From Geobacteraceae bacterium (GTDB taxonomy: Bacteria; Desulfobacterota; Desulfuromonadia; Geobacterales; Pseudopelobacteraceae), in contig JADKKR010000008.1 in NCBI GenBank assembly GCA_016720395.1, forward strand, positions 337,501 through 401,500: 64,000 nt of DNA. The letters run 5' to 3'. Every line of letters begins with the position of its first letter. Within the stretch, counting starts at the first letter, position 1. The translations under genes were made by a program, and so were the position numbers. Of the stretch, positions 9,812 through 21,141 are shown one piece after another. The notes beneath the pieces were generated by a model. It did not search any database and was not told the origin of the DNA. It saw only the letters and a list, made by a program, of their open reading frames with translations.

Positions 9812-10294
9812 TCAAAGAAATTCTTGCCGGTCCCGTTGAGCCGTCAATCTGGCCAGCAGCTCCTGATGGACCTTTCCCCGGGCCTCGAAGGCAATTCTCC
9901 TGCAGTCACCTCCCTGATGGGCAAAGCTGATACTCAGATGATCGGCGGGCAGGGCCGCCCCCAGGCGCTCGGACCACTCGCAGATGCAGATGCCGCTGCC
10001 ATGGAAACAGTCGTCGAAGCCCAGTTCCAGAATATCATCTGCGGAGGCCAGACGGAAGAAGTCAAAATGATATACCGTCAGCGGACCGGGATATTCGTTC
10101 ATGATGGCATAGGTCGGACTGGCCACCAGATGGGCACTTTCGGGAGCCAGCGCAGCAACGACACCCCGTGCGAAGCAGGTCTTGCCGCCTCCAAGGTCGC
10201 CAAAGAGGGCCAGGAAGGCACCCCGGTGCAGCAGTGCTCCCAGGGCCCGTCCGATCGCTTCAGTCTGGTCTGCCGAGCGGGAGAGCACAACCAC
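9812..10294 (-). CDS. tsaE: tRNA threonylcarbamoyladenosine biosynthesis ATPase
   Basis: About 160 residues, the normal size for TsaE, which drives the TsaBDE complex that makes t6A37 in tRNAs. Walker A GDLGGGKT is at about 32-39, followed by SPTY and VYHFDFFRL, which are family motifs, and EWSERL. The frame stays open upstream through the CBS-domain gene, but that part is a shadow. A GTG at 10294 (or 10288) sits just after the CBS stop at 10302 and gives a family-like N-terminus. The exact start is uncertain. Confidence 0.9.
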   Translation of the reverse strand: MVVLSRSADQTEAIGRALGALLHRGAFLALFGDLGGGKTCFARGVVAALAPESAHLVASPTYAIMNEYPGPLTVYHFDFFRLASADDILELGFDDCFHGSGICICEWSERLGAALPADHLSISFAHQGGDCRRIAFEARGKVHQELLARLTAQRDRQEFL

Positions 10295-10301
10295 GGCAGA
10301 G

Positions 10302-10754
10302 TCAGGTTTTGATGATGTTGCGGATGATGTCGATGCGTGAGACCATGCCGACCAGTTTCTTTCCTTCGACAACCGGCAGGGCATGCAGCTTGTGGCTGCT
10401 CATCGTGTCGGCTGCAGTGCTGACCGGATCGGACGGGGCTACGGTGATCACCTCCGTTGCGCAGATCTCTCCTGCGGTCTGGGCGGTCATCTTCTGCAGG
10501 TCACGCTCCAGGGTGCGCTCCCCCTCCAGCGGGATGACCCAGTCAAAGAGCGATATAACCGTCGGGATGTGCAGGCTGCGGCCCTGCTCGATCAGGTCTG
10601 AAGCGGTCACGATACCGGTCAGCTGACCGGCCCCGTCTACAACCGGCAGACTGCCGAAGTGGCGTGATTCAAAGATCTCAGCAAGTTCCCGAACGGTGGT
10701 CTCTCTGGTTACAGTAACGACGTCTCTGGTCATGATATCGGCTACGGTTTTCAT
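10302..10754 (-). CDS. CBS-domain protein
   Basis: A 150-residue protein made of two CBS motifs, the first beginning MKTVADIMTRDVVTV and the second near TAGEICATEVITV. Paired CBS motifs form a Bateman module that usually binds adenine nucleotides. With no catalytic domain attached, its partner is unknown. ATG 10754 follows AAGGGG by 7 bases; a longer frame to 10832 is not supported. It lies between nnrD and tsaE in the same direction. Confidence 0.88.
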   Translation of the reverse strand: MKTVADIMTRDVVTVTRETTVRELAEIFESRHFGSLPVVDGAGQLTGIVTASDLIEQGRSLHIPTVISLFDWVIPLEGERTLERDLQKMTAQTAGEICATEVITVAPSDPVSTAADTMSSHKLHALPVVEGKKLVGMVSRIDIIRNIIKT

Positions 10755-10865
10755 AGTGTTTCCCCTTGTGATCGACAGCTTTCCGGTTATGTCCCGTGGT
10801 GGAGACCTGTCAGTTGTGTTGCGAAAGCACAAAAATAATACAGCTCAGCAGTCTTGAAGCTGCTT

Positions 10866-12437
10866 TCACGCCGGCCTTCGCCACGTGCGGCGTGGTGCGT
10901 TGATCAGCTTATTGTAGGCATAGGGCAGCATTTCCTGGACATCACTCGCGTTCATGCCGATTTCTCCCTTCTCGTCAGCCACCAGGTTGGCTGCATAGCC
11001 ATGGATGTACACGCCGATCCGGCAGGCATCCCAGGTAGAGTAATGCTGTCCCAGCAGTGAAACAATGATGCCGGTCAGTACATCACCCATGCCGCCGCTG
11101 GCCATACCCGGATTGCCGCTGCCGTTTATGGCTGCTATTCCTTCCGGTGAGGCGACGATGGTGCGGGCACCCTTCAGAACCAGGTACACCCCGAAATTCC
11201 GGGCAAACTCCTGGGCAACCGAAATGCGGACAGCCTCGACATCAGGAATAGATGTGCCAAGCAGTCGCGCCATTTCTCCGGGGTGCGGAGTCAGGATGAT
11301 ATTGGCGGATTTCTTGCGCCGGAGTATGGTGATGTCCTCGGCCAGGGCATTCAGCCCGTCGGCATCGATAACCATCGGCAGAGACACGTTTTCAACGATC
11401 GTCTGCACCAGGGCTGTGGTACCGGGCTGCCTGCCCAGTCCGGGACCCAGTGCAAGGGCATCCTTCCCCGCCACAAGTTTCTCAATGGCCGGGTAGGCGC
11501 TGCTGGTCACATAGCCGCTATTCGAATCCGGAAGCGGGACGGTCATAACCTCGGTAGTCTTTGCCTCCAGGATGGCGTGCAGGCTTTCTGCCACAGCCAG
11601 GGTCACCAGGCCGGACCCGGCCCGCATGGCGCAGTTGGCAGAAAGGGCGGCAGCACCTGTTTTGCCGGTGGAACCTGCGATCACCAGGCAGTGACCGAAC
11701 TGGCCTTTGTGGGCCTGACGATCGCGTCGGCGCAGCATGGGCCGGATGAAGTCATCGTTAAGGAGGTCGTATCCGGGGGCAGCCTCCATCAGGTGCGGGG
11801 GGATTCCGATGTCGGCAACGATCAGTTTGCTGGTATGTTCGGCGCCGGGGTAGAGAACATGACCCAGTTTGGCACATGCAAACGTGACCGTAATTGACGC
11901 CCGTACCGCGACCCCCAGCATCCGGCCGGTTGTGCCGTGGATACCGGATGGAATGTCTACCGCCAGAACCGGTCGTCCCGAGGCATTGACAATTTCGATT
12001 GCCTCACGATACACGCCGGCAACATCACTCCGCAGACCGGTTCCCAGCATGGCGTCCACAATCACATCCGCCCGGTTGATCGTGTCCATATGCAGAGCCG
12101 GCAGCTGGCCGGCATCGGGACAGAACGTGATGTCCTGCCGCGCCAGTCTTGTCAGGTTCGTGGCGGCGTCGCCACTGATCTGGCCGTGCTCGGCGAGGAT
12201 GAAGACATGCACGTCCCATCCTGCCTGACGCAGCAGCCGCGCAATGACATACCCGTCACCGCCGTTGTTTCCCTTGCCGGCAATAACCACCGCAGAGCCG
12301 CTTGTGCCGAACGCCTCGACGATCGCGTCCGTACAGCTCTTGCCGGCATTCTCCATCAAGTCAAGTCCGGGAATTCCGAACTCCTCGATGGCCTGTTTGT
12401 CCATATCCTGCATGGTGTGAGCGGTTACGACCTTCAT
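10866..12437 (-). CDS. nnrD: Bifunctional NAD(P)HX epimerase / ADP-dependent NAD(P)HX dehydratase
   Basis: A 523-residue fusion that repairs hydrated NADH and NADPH. The N-terminal epimerase domain (1 to about 215) has GKGNNGGDGYV near 53-63. The C-terminal ribokinase-like dehydratase (about 225-505) has LTPHPGEMARL and the catalytic segment GMASGGMGDVLTG. The ATG overlaps the stop of acpS by four bases, so it is co-translated with acpS. The fused form is common in bacteria. Confidence 0.96.
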   Translation of the reverse strand: MKVVTAHTMQDMDKQAIEEFGIPGLDLMENAGKSCTDAIVEAFGTSGSAVVIAGKGNNGGDGYVIARLLRQAGWDVHVFILAEHGQISGDAATNLTRLARQDITFCPDAGQLPALHMDTINRADVIVDAMLGTGLRSDVAGVYREAIEIVNASGRPVLAVDIPSGIHGTTGRMLGVAVRASITVTFACAKLGHVLYPGAEHTSKLIVADIGIPPHLMEAAPGYDLLNDDFIRPMLRRRDRQAHKGQFGHCLVIAGSTGKTGAAALSANCAMRAGSGLVTLAVAESLHAILEAKTTEVMTVPLPDSNSGYVTSSAYPAIEKLVAGKDALALGPGLGRQPGTTALVQTIVENVSLPMVIDADGLNALAEDITILRRKKSANIILTPHPGEMARLLGTSIPDVEAVRISVAQEFARNFGVYLVLKGARTIVASPEGIAAINGSGNPGMASGGMGDVLTGIIVSLLGQHYSTWDACRIGVYIHGYAANLVADEKGEIGMNASDVQEMLPYAYNKLINAPRRTWRRPA

Positions 12438-12814
12438 AATTTCTCCAGGACTACCATGGCTGTTGCAGTTCCGCCGTCGTGGGACATCGACAGAAATGCG
12501 GTGCTCAGGCCCTGCGCCAGAAACAGCTCGATGGCCTTGCCGGACAGGATCAGTTCCGGTTTACCCAGCCTGTCATTGGCCACCTCGATATCAAGCCAGG
12601 AAATGCCGTCCCGCAGGCCGGTGCCGAGTGCCTTCAGGAAGGCTTCCTTGGCGGCAAAGCGGGCTGCATAACTGGCCGCACAGTTCTTGCGTGCCGAGCA
12701 GAACGCCTGCTCCTGAACGGTGAAAAGCCGCCGCAGCAGGGCGGTGTTGTTTTCGTCGAGAAAGCGCTGGAAGCGCTCAATGGCGACTATGTCGGTACCG
12801 ATGCCGGAGATCAT
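12434..12814 (-). CDS. acpS: Holo-[acyl-carrier-protein] synthase
   Basis: A 126-residue phosphopantetheinyl transferase that moves 4'-phosphopantetheine from CoA to the acyl carrier protein. The magnesium-binding Asp8 lies in GTDIVAIERF, and Glu57 and Lys56 lie in FAAKEAFLKAL, as expected. Four-base overlaps on both sides (pdxJ upstream, nnrD downstream) mark a tightly coupled operon. Confidence 0.96.
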   Translation of the reverse strand: MISGIGTDIVAIERFQRFLDENNTALLRRLFTVQEQAFCSARKNCAASYAARFAAKEAFLKALGTGLRDGISWLDIEVANDRLGKPELILSGKAIELFLAQGLSTAFLSMSHDGGTATAMVVLEKL

Positions 12815-13530
12815 GCGTACTTGATCAGCTCGACCATGTCCTTGACGGCCCGGTCGAGGCCCACGAGCAGGGCCCGGGCGATGATGGAATGGCCGATGTT
12901 GTACTCCTCGATGCCGCCAATGGCGGCCAGGGCCTTGATGTTGATGTAGTTGAGCCCGTGTCCGGCGTTGACCCCCAGGCCGACCTTGCGGGCCAGCTTG
13001 ATGGCAGTATCGATGGCTTCCAGTTCACGTTCCTGATCCGGCCAGGTGAGGGCCTCGGCGTAGGCGCCGGTATGAATCTCGATGTAGTCGGCACCGGTCT
13101 TGTTGGCCGCCTTGACCTGTTCCTGGTTCGGGTCGACGAACAGGCTGACGATGATGCCGCCATCCCGCAGGCGTTTGACGGTGTCGGTGATCAGTTTCAG
13201 ATTCACGATCACATCCAGCCCGCCTTCCGTGGTCAGCTCCTGACGCTTTTCCGGAACCAGGGTAACCTGTTCCGGCTTCACCTTCAGGGCAATGCGCACC
13301 ATCTCCTGGGTAGCGGCCATCTCCAGGTTGAGCTTGCTCTTGACGGTTCGCCGCAGGATCTCCAGATCACGGTCCTGGATGTGGCGCCGGTCCTCACGAA
13401 GATGGATGGTGATTCCTTCTGCTCCGGCCAGTTCGCCCAGGGCCGCCGCCGTGACCGGATCAGGCTCGACGCCTCCCCGCGCCTGTCGCACGGTGGCTAT
13501 GTGATCGACGTTCAGTCCCAGCTTTGCCAC
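12811..13530 (-). CDS. pdxJ: Pyridoxine 5'-phosphate synthase
   Basis: A 239-residue TIM-barrel enzyme that joins 1-deoxyxylulose 5-phosphate and 3-amino-2-oxopropyl phosphate to make pyridoxine 5'-phosphate. The family start LGLNVDHIATVRQARGG, the strand with ITIHLREDRRHI, and GHGLNY are all present. I chose GTG 13530 because GGAGG lies 8 bases upstream; a TTG at 13545 would place that site inside the gene. It is the first gene of the pdxJ-acpS-nnrD unit. Confidence 0.95.
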   Translation of the reverse strand: MAKLGLNVDHIATVRQARGGVEPDPVTAAALGELAGAEGITIHLREDRRHIQDRDLEILRRTVKSKLNLEMAATQEMVRIALKVKPEQVTLVPEKRQELTTEGGLDVIVNLKLITDTVKRLRDGGIIVSLFVDPNQEQVKAANKTGADYIEIHTGAYAEALTWPDQERELEAIDTAIKLARKVGLGVNAGHGLNYINIKALAAIGGIEEYNIGHSIIARALLVGLDRAVKDMVELIKYA

Positions 13531-13559
13531 GTACCAAACCTCCAATAAGTCAAAATCGG

Positions 13560-13754
13560 TCTCTCACAGAGCTCACAGAGGCTCAGAGAACTTCAAAAGC
13601 AAATGTCATCTTACAATGAATATACGGGATGAACAGGAAAACTCGGAAACCGTTATCCGGGTAAATCGTTAAGCCATTATCCCGTGTATCCTGTTTCATC
13701 AATGTTACGCAAGTCTTTAGGTATTCCTCTGTGTCTCTGTGCGCTCTGTGAGAC
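13560..13754. repeat. Word-repeat element with inverted arms (cacagag type, copy 1)
   Basis: The left arm (13560-13591) reads tctctcacagagctcacaga and continues with related words. The right arm (13726-13754) is the inverse (cctctgtgtctctgtgcgct and on). Inside is a second nested inverted pair, gggatgaacagg near 13627 against cctgtttcatc near 13690. No gene is seen in this pdxJ-glmM gap. Related copies lie at 28322-28418 and 39967-40170. Confidence 0.7.
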
Positions 13755-13766
13755 AAAGCTTTTGGT

Positions 13767-15125
13767 TTATTTCTCCCCGATATGTTTTTTCACCAGGTCG
13801 CAGATCTCGTTGGCCCAGGTGGTGATCTCGTATTTATCCTGTCCTTCGATCATGACCCGCAGGAGCGGCTCTGTCCCGGAATACCTGATCAGCACGCGAC
13901 CTTCGTTGCCCAGCTTCTCTTCCACCTGCCGGACCTTGTCGGCGATCTCCGGAATGGTCAGGATGTCCTTGCGTTCACGGACACGGGCGTTTACCAAGAC
14001 CTGCGGCAGGGCGATCATGACCTCGGCCAACTCGGACAGCGGTTTCTGCTCACGCCGCATGACAGCCAGCAGCTGCAGGGCGGACAGGATACCGTCGCCG
14101 GTGGTGCTTGAGTCAAGGAAGATCATATGCCCCGACTGTTCGCCTCCCAGATTGTAGCCGCCCTTGCGCATCTCCTCAACCACGTAGCGGTCGCCCACCG
14201 CGGTCTTGATGATCCTGCCGCCGGCCTTGCGTATGGCGATGTCCAGCCCCATGTTGCTCATGACCGTGGCCACCAGGGTTTTCTTTTTCAGCTCCTTGCG
14301 CCGCAGCATATCGGTGGCGCAGATGGCCATGATGTGGTCGCCGTCGACCTCGTTGCCGAACTCGTCGCAGACGATTACCCGGTCTGCATCTCCGTCCAGG
14401 GCGATGCCGATGTCGGCACGGTGCTGTTTGACCGCTTCGCTGATCACTTCGGGATGAGTCGATCCGCAGCCGGCGTTGATATTGGTGCCGTTGGGTTTAA
14501 CCCCCAGGGGGATGATCTCGGCCCCCAGCTCCTCGAAGACCGCCGGAGCAACCTTGTAGGCAGCTCCATTGGCGCAGTCCAGCACGATCTTCATGCCGGA
14601 CAGATCCAGTTCCTGGGGAAAGGTGTTTTTGAGAAATACGATGTAGCGTCCGGCGGCGTCATCGATACGGAAGGCTTTGCCAACCTCGGTGGCGGTCGGG
14701 CGCAGGGTGTCTATCTTCTTGGACTCGATCAGTTTTTCTATCTTCAGCTCGATCTCGTCCGGAAGTTTGAACCCGTCGGCTGAGAAGAACTTGATGCCGT
14801 TATCCTGGAAGGCGTTGTGGGACGCCGAGATCACGACCCCTGCGTCAGCCCGCATTGAGGACGTGATGTTGGCGATGCCCGGTGTCGGGAGCGGTCCCAC
14901 CACCAGAACATCGACTCCCATGGAACATATTCCCGCTACCAGGGCGTTCTCCAGCATATAGCCCGACAGGCGGGTGTCCTTTCCGATGACGATGCGGTGA
15001 CGGCGCTTGCTGCTGCTCTTGAAAATGTACGCCGCGGCGCGGCCAAGCTGCATGGCCATCTCGGTCGTCATGGGGTGGACATTGGCGACTCCGCGTACGC
15101 CGTCGGTTCCGAACAGTTTTTTCAT
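13767..15125 (-). CDS. glmM: Phosphoglucosamine mutase
   Basis: A 452-residue alpha-D-phosphohexomutase that converts glucosamine 6-phosphate to glucosamine 1-phosphate for cell-wall precursors. The N-terminus KLFGTDGVRGVAN, the phosphoserine loop ISASHN with Ser102, the metal loop DGDADR and the C-terminal phosphate-binding RYSGTEPL are all present. The gene follows cdaA in the same direction after a 20-base gap. The cdaA-glmM pairing is widespread, and GlmM is known to bind and inhibit CdaA in other bacteria. Confidence 0.97.
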   Translation of the reverse strand: MKKLFGTDGVRGVANVHPMTTEMAMQLGRAAAYIFKSSSKRRHRIVIGKDTRLSGYMLENALVAGICSMGVDVLVVGPLPTPGIANITSSMRADAGVVISASHNAFQDNGIKFFSADGFKLPDEIELKIEKLIESKKIDTLRPTATEVGKAFRIDDAAGRYIVFLKNTFPQELDLSGMKIVLDCANGAAYKVAPAVFEELGAEIIPLGVKPNGTNINAGCGSTHPEVISEAVKQHRADIGIALDGDADRVIVCDEFGNEVDGDHIMAICATDMLRRKELKKKTLVATVMSNMGLDIAIRKAGGRIIKTAVGDRYVVEEMRKGGYNLGGEQSGHMIFLDSSTTGDGILSALQLLAVMRREQKPLSELAEVMIALPQVLVNARVRERKDILTIPEIADKVRQVEEKLGNEGRVLIRYSGTEPLLRVMIEGQDKYEITTWANEICDLVKKHIGEK

Positions 15126-15146
15126 ACATCCTCCTGAGGCGGGTGA

Positions 15147-15899
15147 TCAGCTCTGGCGCTTTACACCCAGTGCCTTTTTCAGCATCCTGCGCAATTCGCC
15201 ATGCTCCATGTCATAGGTAATCTTGGAATCATGGACCAGTGAAATTTTGCCGGTCTCTTCAGAAACCACCACGACATAGCTATCCGACAGTTCCGACAAA
15301 CCTAGGGCTGCACGATGACGCGTCCCGAAACTCTTGGCAATGTCAGGATTCTGTGAAAGCGGCAGCAGGCAGCCGGCCTTGGTCAGTTTCCCGTTCTCAA
15401 TGATAACCGCACCGTCGTGGATGGGTGAGTAAGGGAGAAAGATCGAATTGAGCAGTTCACTGGTCACCTTGGCGTCGATCTCGGTGCCGACATTGATCAG
15501 GTGGTCAAGGGGGGTCTGGCGGACAAGCACGATCAAGGCGCCGATCTGTTTCTCAGCCATATCCCGGAGTGCCTTGAGGATTTCATCGACCGTCTCGATG
15601 TCGCCGCTGGAATCCGATACCGGCACGGAGCGTTTGCCGAGGGCCAGCAGGGTCCGCCGCAGGTCGGTCTGGAAGATAACGGCAAGAATGACCGGGGCAG
15701 AAGCTGTCAGGACATTTATAATGCGGATCACCGCGGTCAGGCCGGTCAGGCGGGCGGATAGGGACAAAAGTGACAGAAATGCCATGCAGACCAGAAGCCG
15801 CATGGCGACATCGCGCCTGATGACGAGTGCGCAGGCAACAACCAGTGCTGTCATAAGGAGCGTGTCTGACGTCTCTGTCAATGCCGCTGCAATGTCCAT
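15147..15899 (-). CDS. cdaA: Membrane diadenylate cyclase
   Basis: A 250-residue protein with three N-terminal membrane segments (about 12-28, 32-50 and 58-78), then a DisA_N/DAC domain. Catalytic motifs IHDGAV and GTRHRAALG are visible. It makes cyclic di-AMP from ATP, a signal for osmotic balance and cell-wall control. It lies between folP and glmM in one transcription direction, which matches the conserved folP/cdaA/glmM neighbourhood. Confidence 0.95.
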   Translation of the reverse strand: MDIAAALTETSDTLLMTALVVACALVIRRDVAMRLLVCMAFLSLLSLSARLTGLTAVIRIINVLTASAPVILAVIFQTDLRRTLLALGKRSVPVSDSSGDIETVDEILKALRDMAEKQIGALIVLVRQTPLDHLINVGTEIDAKVTSELLNSIFLPYSPIHDGAVIIENGKLTKAGCLLPLSQNPDIAKSFGTRHRAALGLSELSDSYVVVVSEETGKISLVHDSKITYDMEHGELRRMLKKALGVKRQS

Positions 15900-15913
15900 G
15901 GCCTGTTTCCCGT

Positions 15914-17134
15914 TTAGTGAGGCTTGTCCGCGTAACCGGCAGTGACTGCACGGGCCATGTCGGCGACATCGCGCATCTCACGCACATCATGCACCCTCAG
16001 GATGTCTGCACCGCAGTGTACCCCCAGCGCAACGGTGGCAGCCGTACCCTGGAGGCGCTGGCCGGTCTCCCTGTTCAATACGGTGCCGATGAAAGACTTG
16101 CGCGAAGTTCCGATCAGAAGCGGCAGGCCGAGGCAGGTAAATTCCCGTAGCCGCCGCAGGATCTCGATGTTCTGGGCGGATGTCTTGCCGAAGCCGATAC
16201 CGGGATCAATCGCGATCCGCTCCCGCTCGACCCCGGCCCCGCCTGCCGTAACAATTGATTGACGCAACGAGTGGATGATCTCGCCGATCAGGTCGGTGTA
16301 GGCGGTGTCGTGCTGCATGGATTCGGGCGTACCGCGGGTATGCATGAGCACGACACCGGCGCCGGTTCCGGCTGCAACAGGAGCCATCTGCGGATCGAAT
16401 GTAAATCCGCTGATGTCGTTGATGATAGAGGCACCGGCGTCCATGGCCGCGCGGGCGACCGGGCTTTTCCAGGTATCTACCGAGATGGGGCAGGGCGTTG
16501 TGCCGGCCAGGCCGGCTATGACCGGAAGGACCCGCTTCAGTTCATCATCCGTCGATATCGGTGCAGCACCGGGGCGGGTGCTCTCGCCGCCGATGTCGAT
16601 GATATCCGCGCCTTCTGAAACCATTTCCAGGGCCCGTTCAATGGCGTATCCCGGTTCATGGTAGCGGTTGCCGTCTGAAAACGAGTCGGGCGTCACATTG
16701 AGTATGCCCATGATCAGCGGGCGATCCAGGGACAGCTCCCGTGCTCCGGCCCTCCAGATTCGGGGGCGCTGCACGGCGAACGTCAGAACCTGTTTCAGCT
16801 CCGCTGCCAGGGCCGGCAGACCGAACGGCTGGGGGGCCAGTTTGCTGCACAGCGCGTGGAGCTGTTTGTCGGTCCCGATCAGGATGACGTCGGTTTTGTC
16901 GATACTGCAGGCGACGGTTCCCCGCGCAACGGCAGCATCACCCCCCAGGGCGAGCATCTCCTGCTTGAGTATGTTGGCCTGGCGGCACTGCAGGCCGGTC
17001 AGCTTCACGCAACGGGTCAGCATCTTGGCAGACATCATGGCGATGCCGCCGGGGTCGACATTGATGCTGCGCAGTTCCCGTTCCGCGTCGAGCGGTGTGG
17101 CGATATGCAGCACTCTCGCCGGGAAGCCGCTCAT
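15914..17134 (-). CDS. folP: Dihydropteroate synthase with N-terminal extension
   Basis: A 406-residue protein, longer than the usual 270-290. The dihydropteroate synthase domain starts near residue 135 with LIMGILNVTPDSFSDGNRY and includes IDIGGESTRPGA, INDISG and IGTSRKSF. It joins 4-aminobenzoate to the pterin pyrophosphate in folate synthesis. The first 120 residues form a separate domain of unknown role. The ATG at 17134 begins two bases after the ftsH stop codon, so ftsH and folP are coupled. Confidence 0.94.
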   Translation of the reverse strand: MSGFPARVLHIATPLDAERELRSINVDPGGIAMMSAKMLTRCVKLTGLQCRQANILKQEMLALGGDAAVARGTVACSIDKTDVILIGTDKQLHALCSKLAPQPFGLPALAAELKQVLTFAVQRPRIWRAGARELSLDRPLIMGILNVTPDSFSDGNRYHEPGYAIERALEMVSEGADIIDIGGESTRPGAAPISTDDELKRVLPVIAGLAGTTPCPISVDTWKSPVARAAMDAGASIINDISGFTFDPQMAPVAAGTGAGVVLMHTRGTPESMQHDTAYTDLIGEIIHSLRQSIVTAGGAGVERERIAIDPGIGFGKTSAQNIEILRRLREFTCLGLPLLIGTSRKSFIGTVLNRETGQRLQGTAATVALGVHCGADILRVHDVREMRDVADMARAVTAGYADKPH

Positions 17135-17135
17135 C

Positions 17136-18995
<1,860 letters not shown>

Positions 18996-19047
18996 GCTTA
19001 CCCCCGTCGGTTTGTGCAGATCGTGGCTTTGAAAATTTTATATTACT

Positions 19048-19076
19048 ACCATATGTACTGCCGATATACAAGCCAA
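19048..19076 (-). promoter_or_regulatory. Predicted promoter of ftsH
   Basis: On the minus strand, TTGGCT and TATGGT are separated by 17 bases, about 50 bases upstream of the ftsH start, in the gap after tilS. Confidence 0.45.
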
Positions 19077-19103
19077 TTGACGGTACGGCCTGGGCCCGAC
19101 ACG

Positions 19104-20483
19104 CTAGAAAAACGCTTTCACGACGAGCGAAGAGAGCTCATCAACACGTCCCAGGTTCGAGGTTCGCAGGCCGGCCACCCAGATCAGTTCATCTCCGCAG
19201 AATATCAGTGCTGCACGGGTACGCCTGGCGGGAGGAATCTTTTCATCAATGAAGAGGTCCTTGATTTTTTTTCTGCCGTTCATGCCGAAGGGCTGGATGC
19301 GGTCACCGGGGCGGAATGTGCGCATACGCCAGGGAAAGGGCATCCGGTGGGCGTCAAAGTAGGCTGTACCCGGGCTGCCGACGGGGTCTCGGGGCGGCGG
19401 GACGACCTCAATGCGGAGCGTACTCCCATCCGGCATCTGATAGCTTCCCGGGCCGGGGATGACGAGCTCCCTGAAATCTGGTGCTGTGTCAGGCAGAGCT
19501 TTAATTATGAGAGTCCCGTATTCCTTGACTGCAGCCCAACCCCCGGGCAGCATGATCCGGAGGTTGGGTTGCGAAGACGCGATCATCTGCAGGATACTTT
19601 CCAGATGCCGGTAGGTGATATTCTCCAGATCGCCGGCCGCATGCGACAGCATCAGGCGGACAAGTCGACGCTGCAGCGCCATCGGGCGGGAGAGGAGGAG
19701 GGGGATGTCGCAGGCTGCGGCGCTGTCCGAGAAACGGCAGGTCTGCCTTGCCGTCAGGCGTACCTGGTTATCCAGCAGTGCATTTTCTTCGGCCAGGATT
19801 CCGGCCGTTGTTGCCAAGGTGTTCCGGACTGCCGGGTTGTACTGTTCCAGAAGCGGCAGCAGTTCATGGCGGATCCTGTTGCGCAGGAAGGTCCGGTCAA
19901 GATTGCTGGTATCTTCGCGCCACTCAAGGCGTCGTTCGGCAAGGTACGCCTCGATCTCGATACGGGTGATTTCCAGCAGGGGGCGGCAGTAGCCGCGTCC
20001 GTTGCGCCACGGCATCCCGGCCAGTCCGGCCATTCCCGAGCCGCGCAACAGGCGCATAAGGACAGTCTCGGCCTGGTCGTCAGCGTGGTGGGCAAGCACA
20101 ACCGTCGCTGCCCCTCGCTGTGTGGCGAGATCGTCAAAGAACTCTATCCGGGCCCGCCGGCCGGCATCTTCTAGATTGAGCGAGCCTGTTGCTGCGGCAG
20201 CCTTGATATCAATACGCCGTGATTCGAAGGGGATCGTGTAGCGCGCAGCCAGCCCGCGACAGAACTGTTCGTCGGCGTCGGATTCAGAACCTCTCAGGCA
20301 GTGATTGAGGTGTGCGGCAACAAGGCGCAGGGGGAACGCCGGCAGGGTAGCCAGGAGGTCGAGCAGGGCCGTTGAGTCGGCCCCTCCGGAAAGACCGACG
20401 ATCAGTGTATCACCAGGCTTGAACAGCTCTTTGGAGAGGATGGCCGAGGTGATGCGTGTGTGCAGGTCGCTGGCTGTAGTCAC
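19104..20483 (-). CDS. tilS: tRNA(Ile)-lysidine synthetase
   Basis: A 459-residue PP-loop ATPase that puts lysine on C34 of the AUA-reading tRNA-Ile. The PP-loop SGGADS is at 32-37, the adjacent motif AAHLNHCLRG follows, and the C-terminal TilS domain includes the segment FGMNGRKKIKDLFIDEKIP. The ATG overlaps the stop of the upstream lipoprotein gene by four bases. It is the last gene of the long minus-strand run that begins at serA. Confidence 0.95.
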   Translation of the reverse strand: MTTASDLHTRITSAILSKELFKPGDTLIVGLSGGADSTALLDLLATLPAFPLRLVAAHLNHCLRGSESDADEQFCRGLAARYTIPFESRRIDIKAAAATGSLNLEDAGRRARIEFFDDLATQRGAATVVLAHHADDQAETVLMRLLRGSGMAGLAGMPWRNGRGYCRPLLEITRIEIEAYLAERRLEWREDTSNLDRTFLRNRIRHELLPLLEQYNPAVRNTLATTAGILAEENALLDNQVRLTARQTCRFSDSAAACDIPLLLSRPMALQRRLVRLMLSHAAGDLENITYRHLESILQMIASSQPNLRIMLPGGWAAVKEYGTLIIKALPDTAPDFRELVIPGPGSYQMPDGSTLRIEVVPPPRDPVGSPGTAYFDAHRMPFPWRMRTFRPGDRIQPFGMNGRKKIKDLFIDEKIPPARRTRAALIFCGDELIWVAGLRTSNLGRVDELSSLVVKAFF

Positions 20484-21106
20484 TTCTTGTCGATCAGGGC
20501 GATGATCTCCGGCAGTGTCGATTGCATGGCATCCTGCAGCGACTGGAGCATGATCCGCTCTTTTTCTTCTTTCGACGCGTTAAACGGCACGATCCTGTCA
20601 TCTCGGGACGCGATGGTGAAGGTCTTAAGCCTGTCCCCGTTCAGATACACCTCGATGTTGAATTTGAGCTCATGCCGGGTCTCAGCGCTGACGGCGCCTT
20701 TGTTGACGGTCAGAAAGGCGCTGACGTCCGTGACGGCGAGGCCGTGCCTGACTGTCACGGGAAATGACTCTGCATAGCTGGCCGTATAGCCGGCCTGGCG
20801 CAGTTCGTGGAGCAGCGCGTCGGTGATCCACTCCTCCGGGCTGCGGTCGGAAAGCAGGTCTGCCTGATGGACACCGTGGACATTGTTGAGAGAGCCGACA
20901 ATCCATTCCCCGGCTCCGTTTCTGGGAGAGGGTCGCGCTGTGGCACGCGTGACGGTAATTTCGCCGCTGTGTCTGACGGGTGACTGATCGGGCCGAGCGT
21001 AATTGAGCCCGATCTTCTGGTCCACGAAGGCGCAGCCGCCGGGAATGGAGAGGGCCAGGCAGCTTGCCACGACCAATAACTGGCGGATCAGGGGACTGAC
21101 TTTCAT
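20480..21106 (-). CDS. Lipoprotein, YajG-like
   Basis: A 208-residue exported protein with a lipobox SIPGGC and lipidated Cys25. The remainder is a mixed alpha/beta domain resembling YajG-family lipoproteins (repeated sets such as LLHELRQAGYTASYAE). The function of the family is unknown. It overlaps tilS by four bases. The start has hydrophobic residues 8-22 right after a Lys/Arg-bearing N-terminus, as expected for a lipoprotein signal. Confidence 0.78.
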   Translation of the reverse strand: MKVSPLIRQLLVVASCLALSIPGGCAFVDQKIGLNYARPDQSPVRHSGEITVTRATARPSPRNGAGEWIVGSLNNVHGVHQADLLSDRSPEEWITDALLHELRQAGYTASYAESFPVTVRHGLAVTDVSAFLTVNKGAVSAETRHELKFNIEVYLNGDRLKTFTIASRDDRIVPFNASKEEKERIMLQSLQDAMQSTLPEIIALIDKK

Positions 21107-21141
21107 AGGCAGATACCTCGCAGTATTGCGGATGTGTGACC

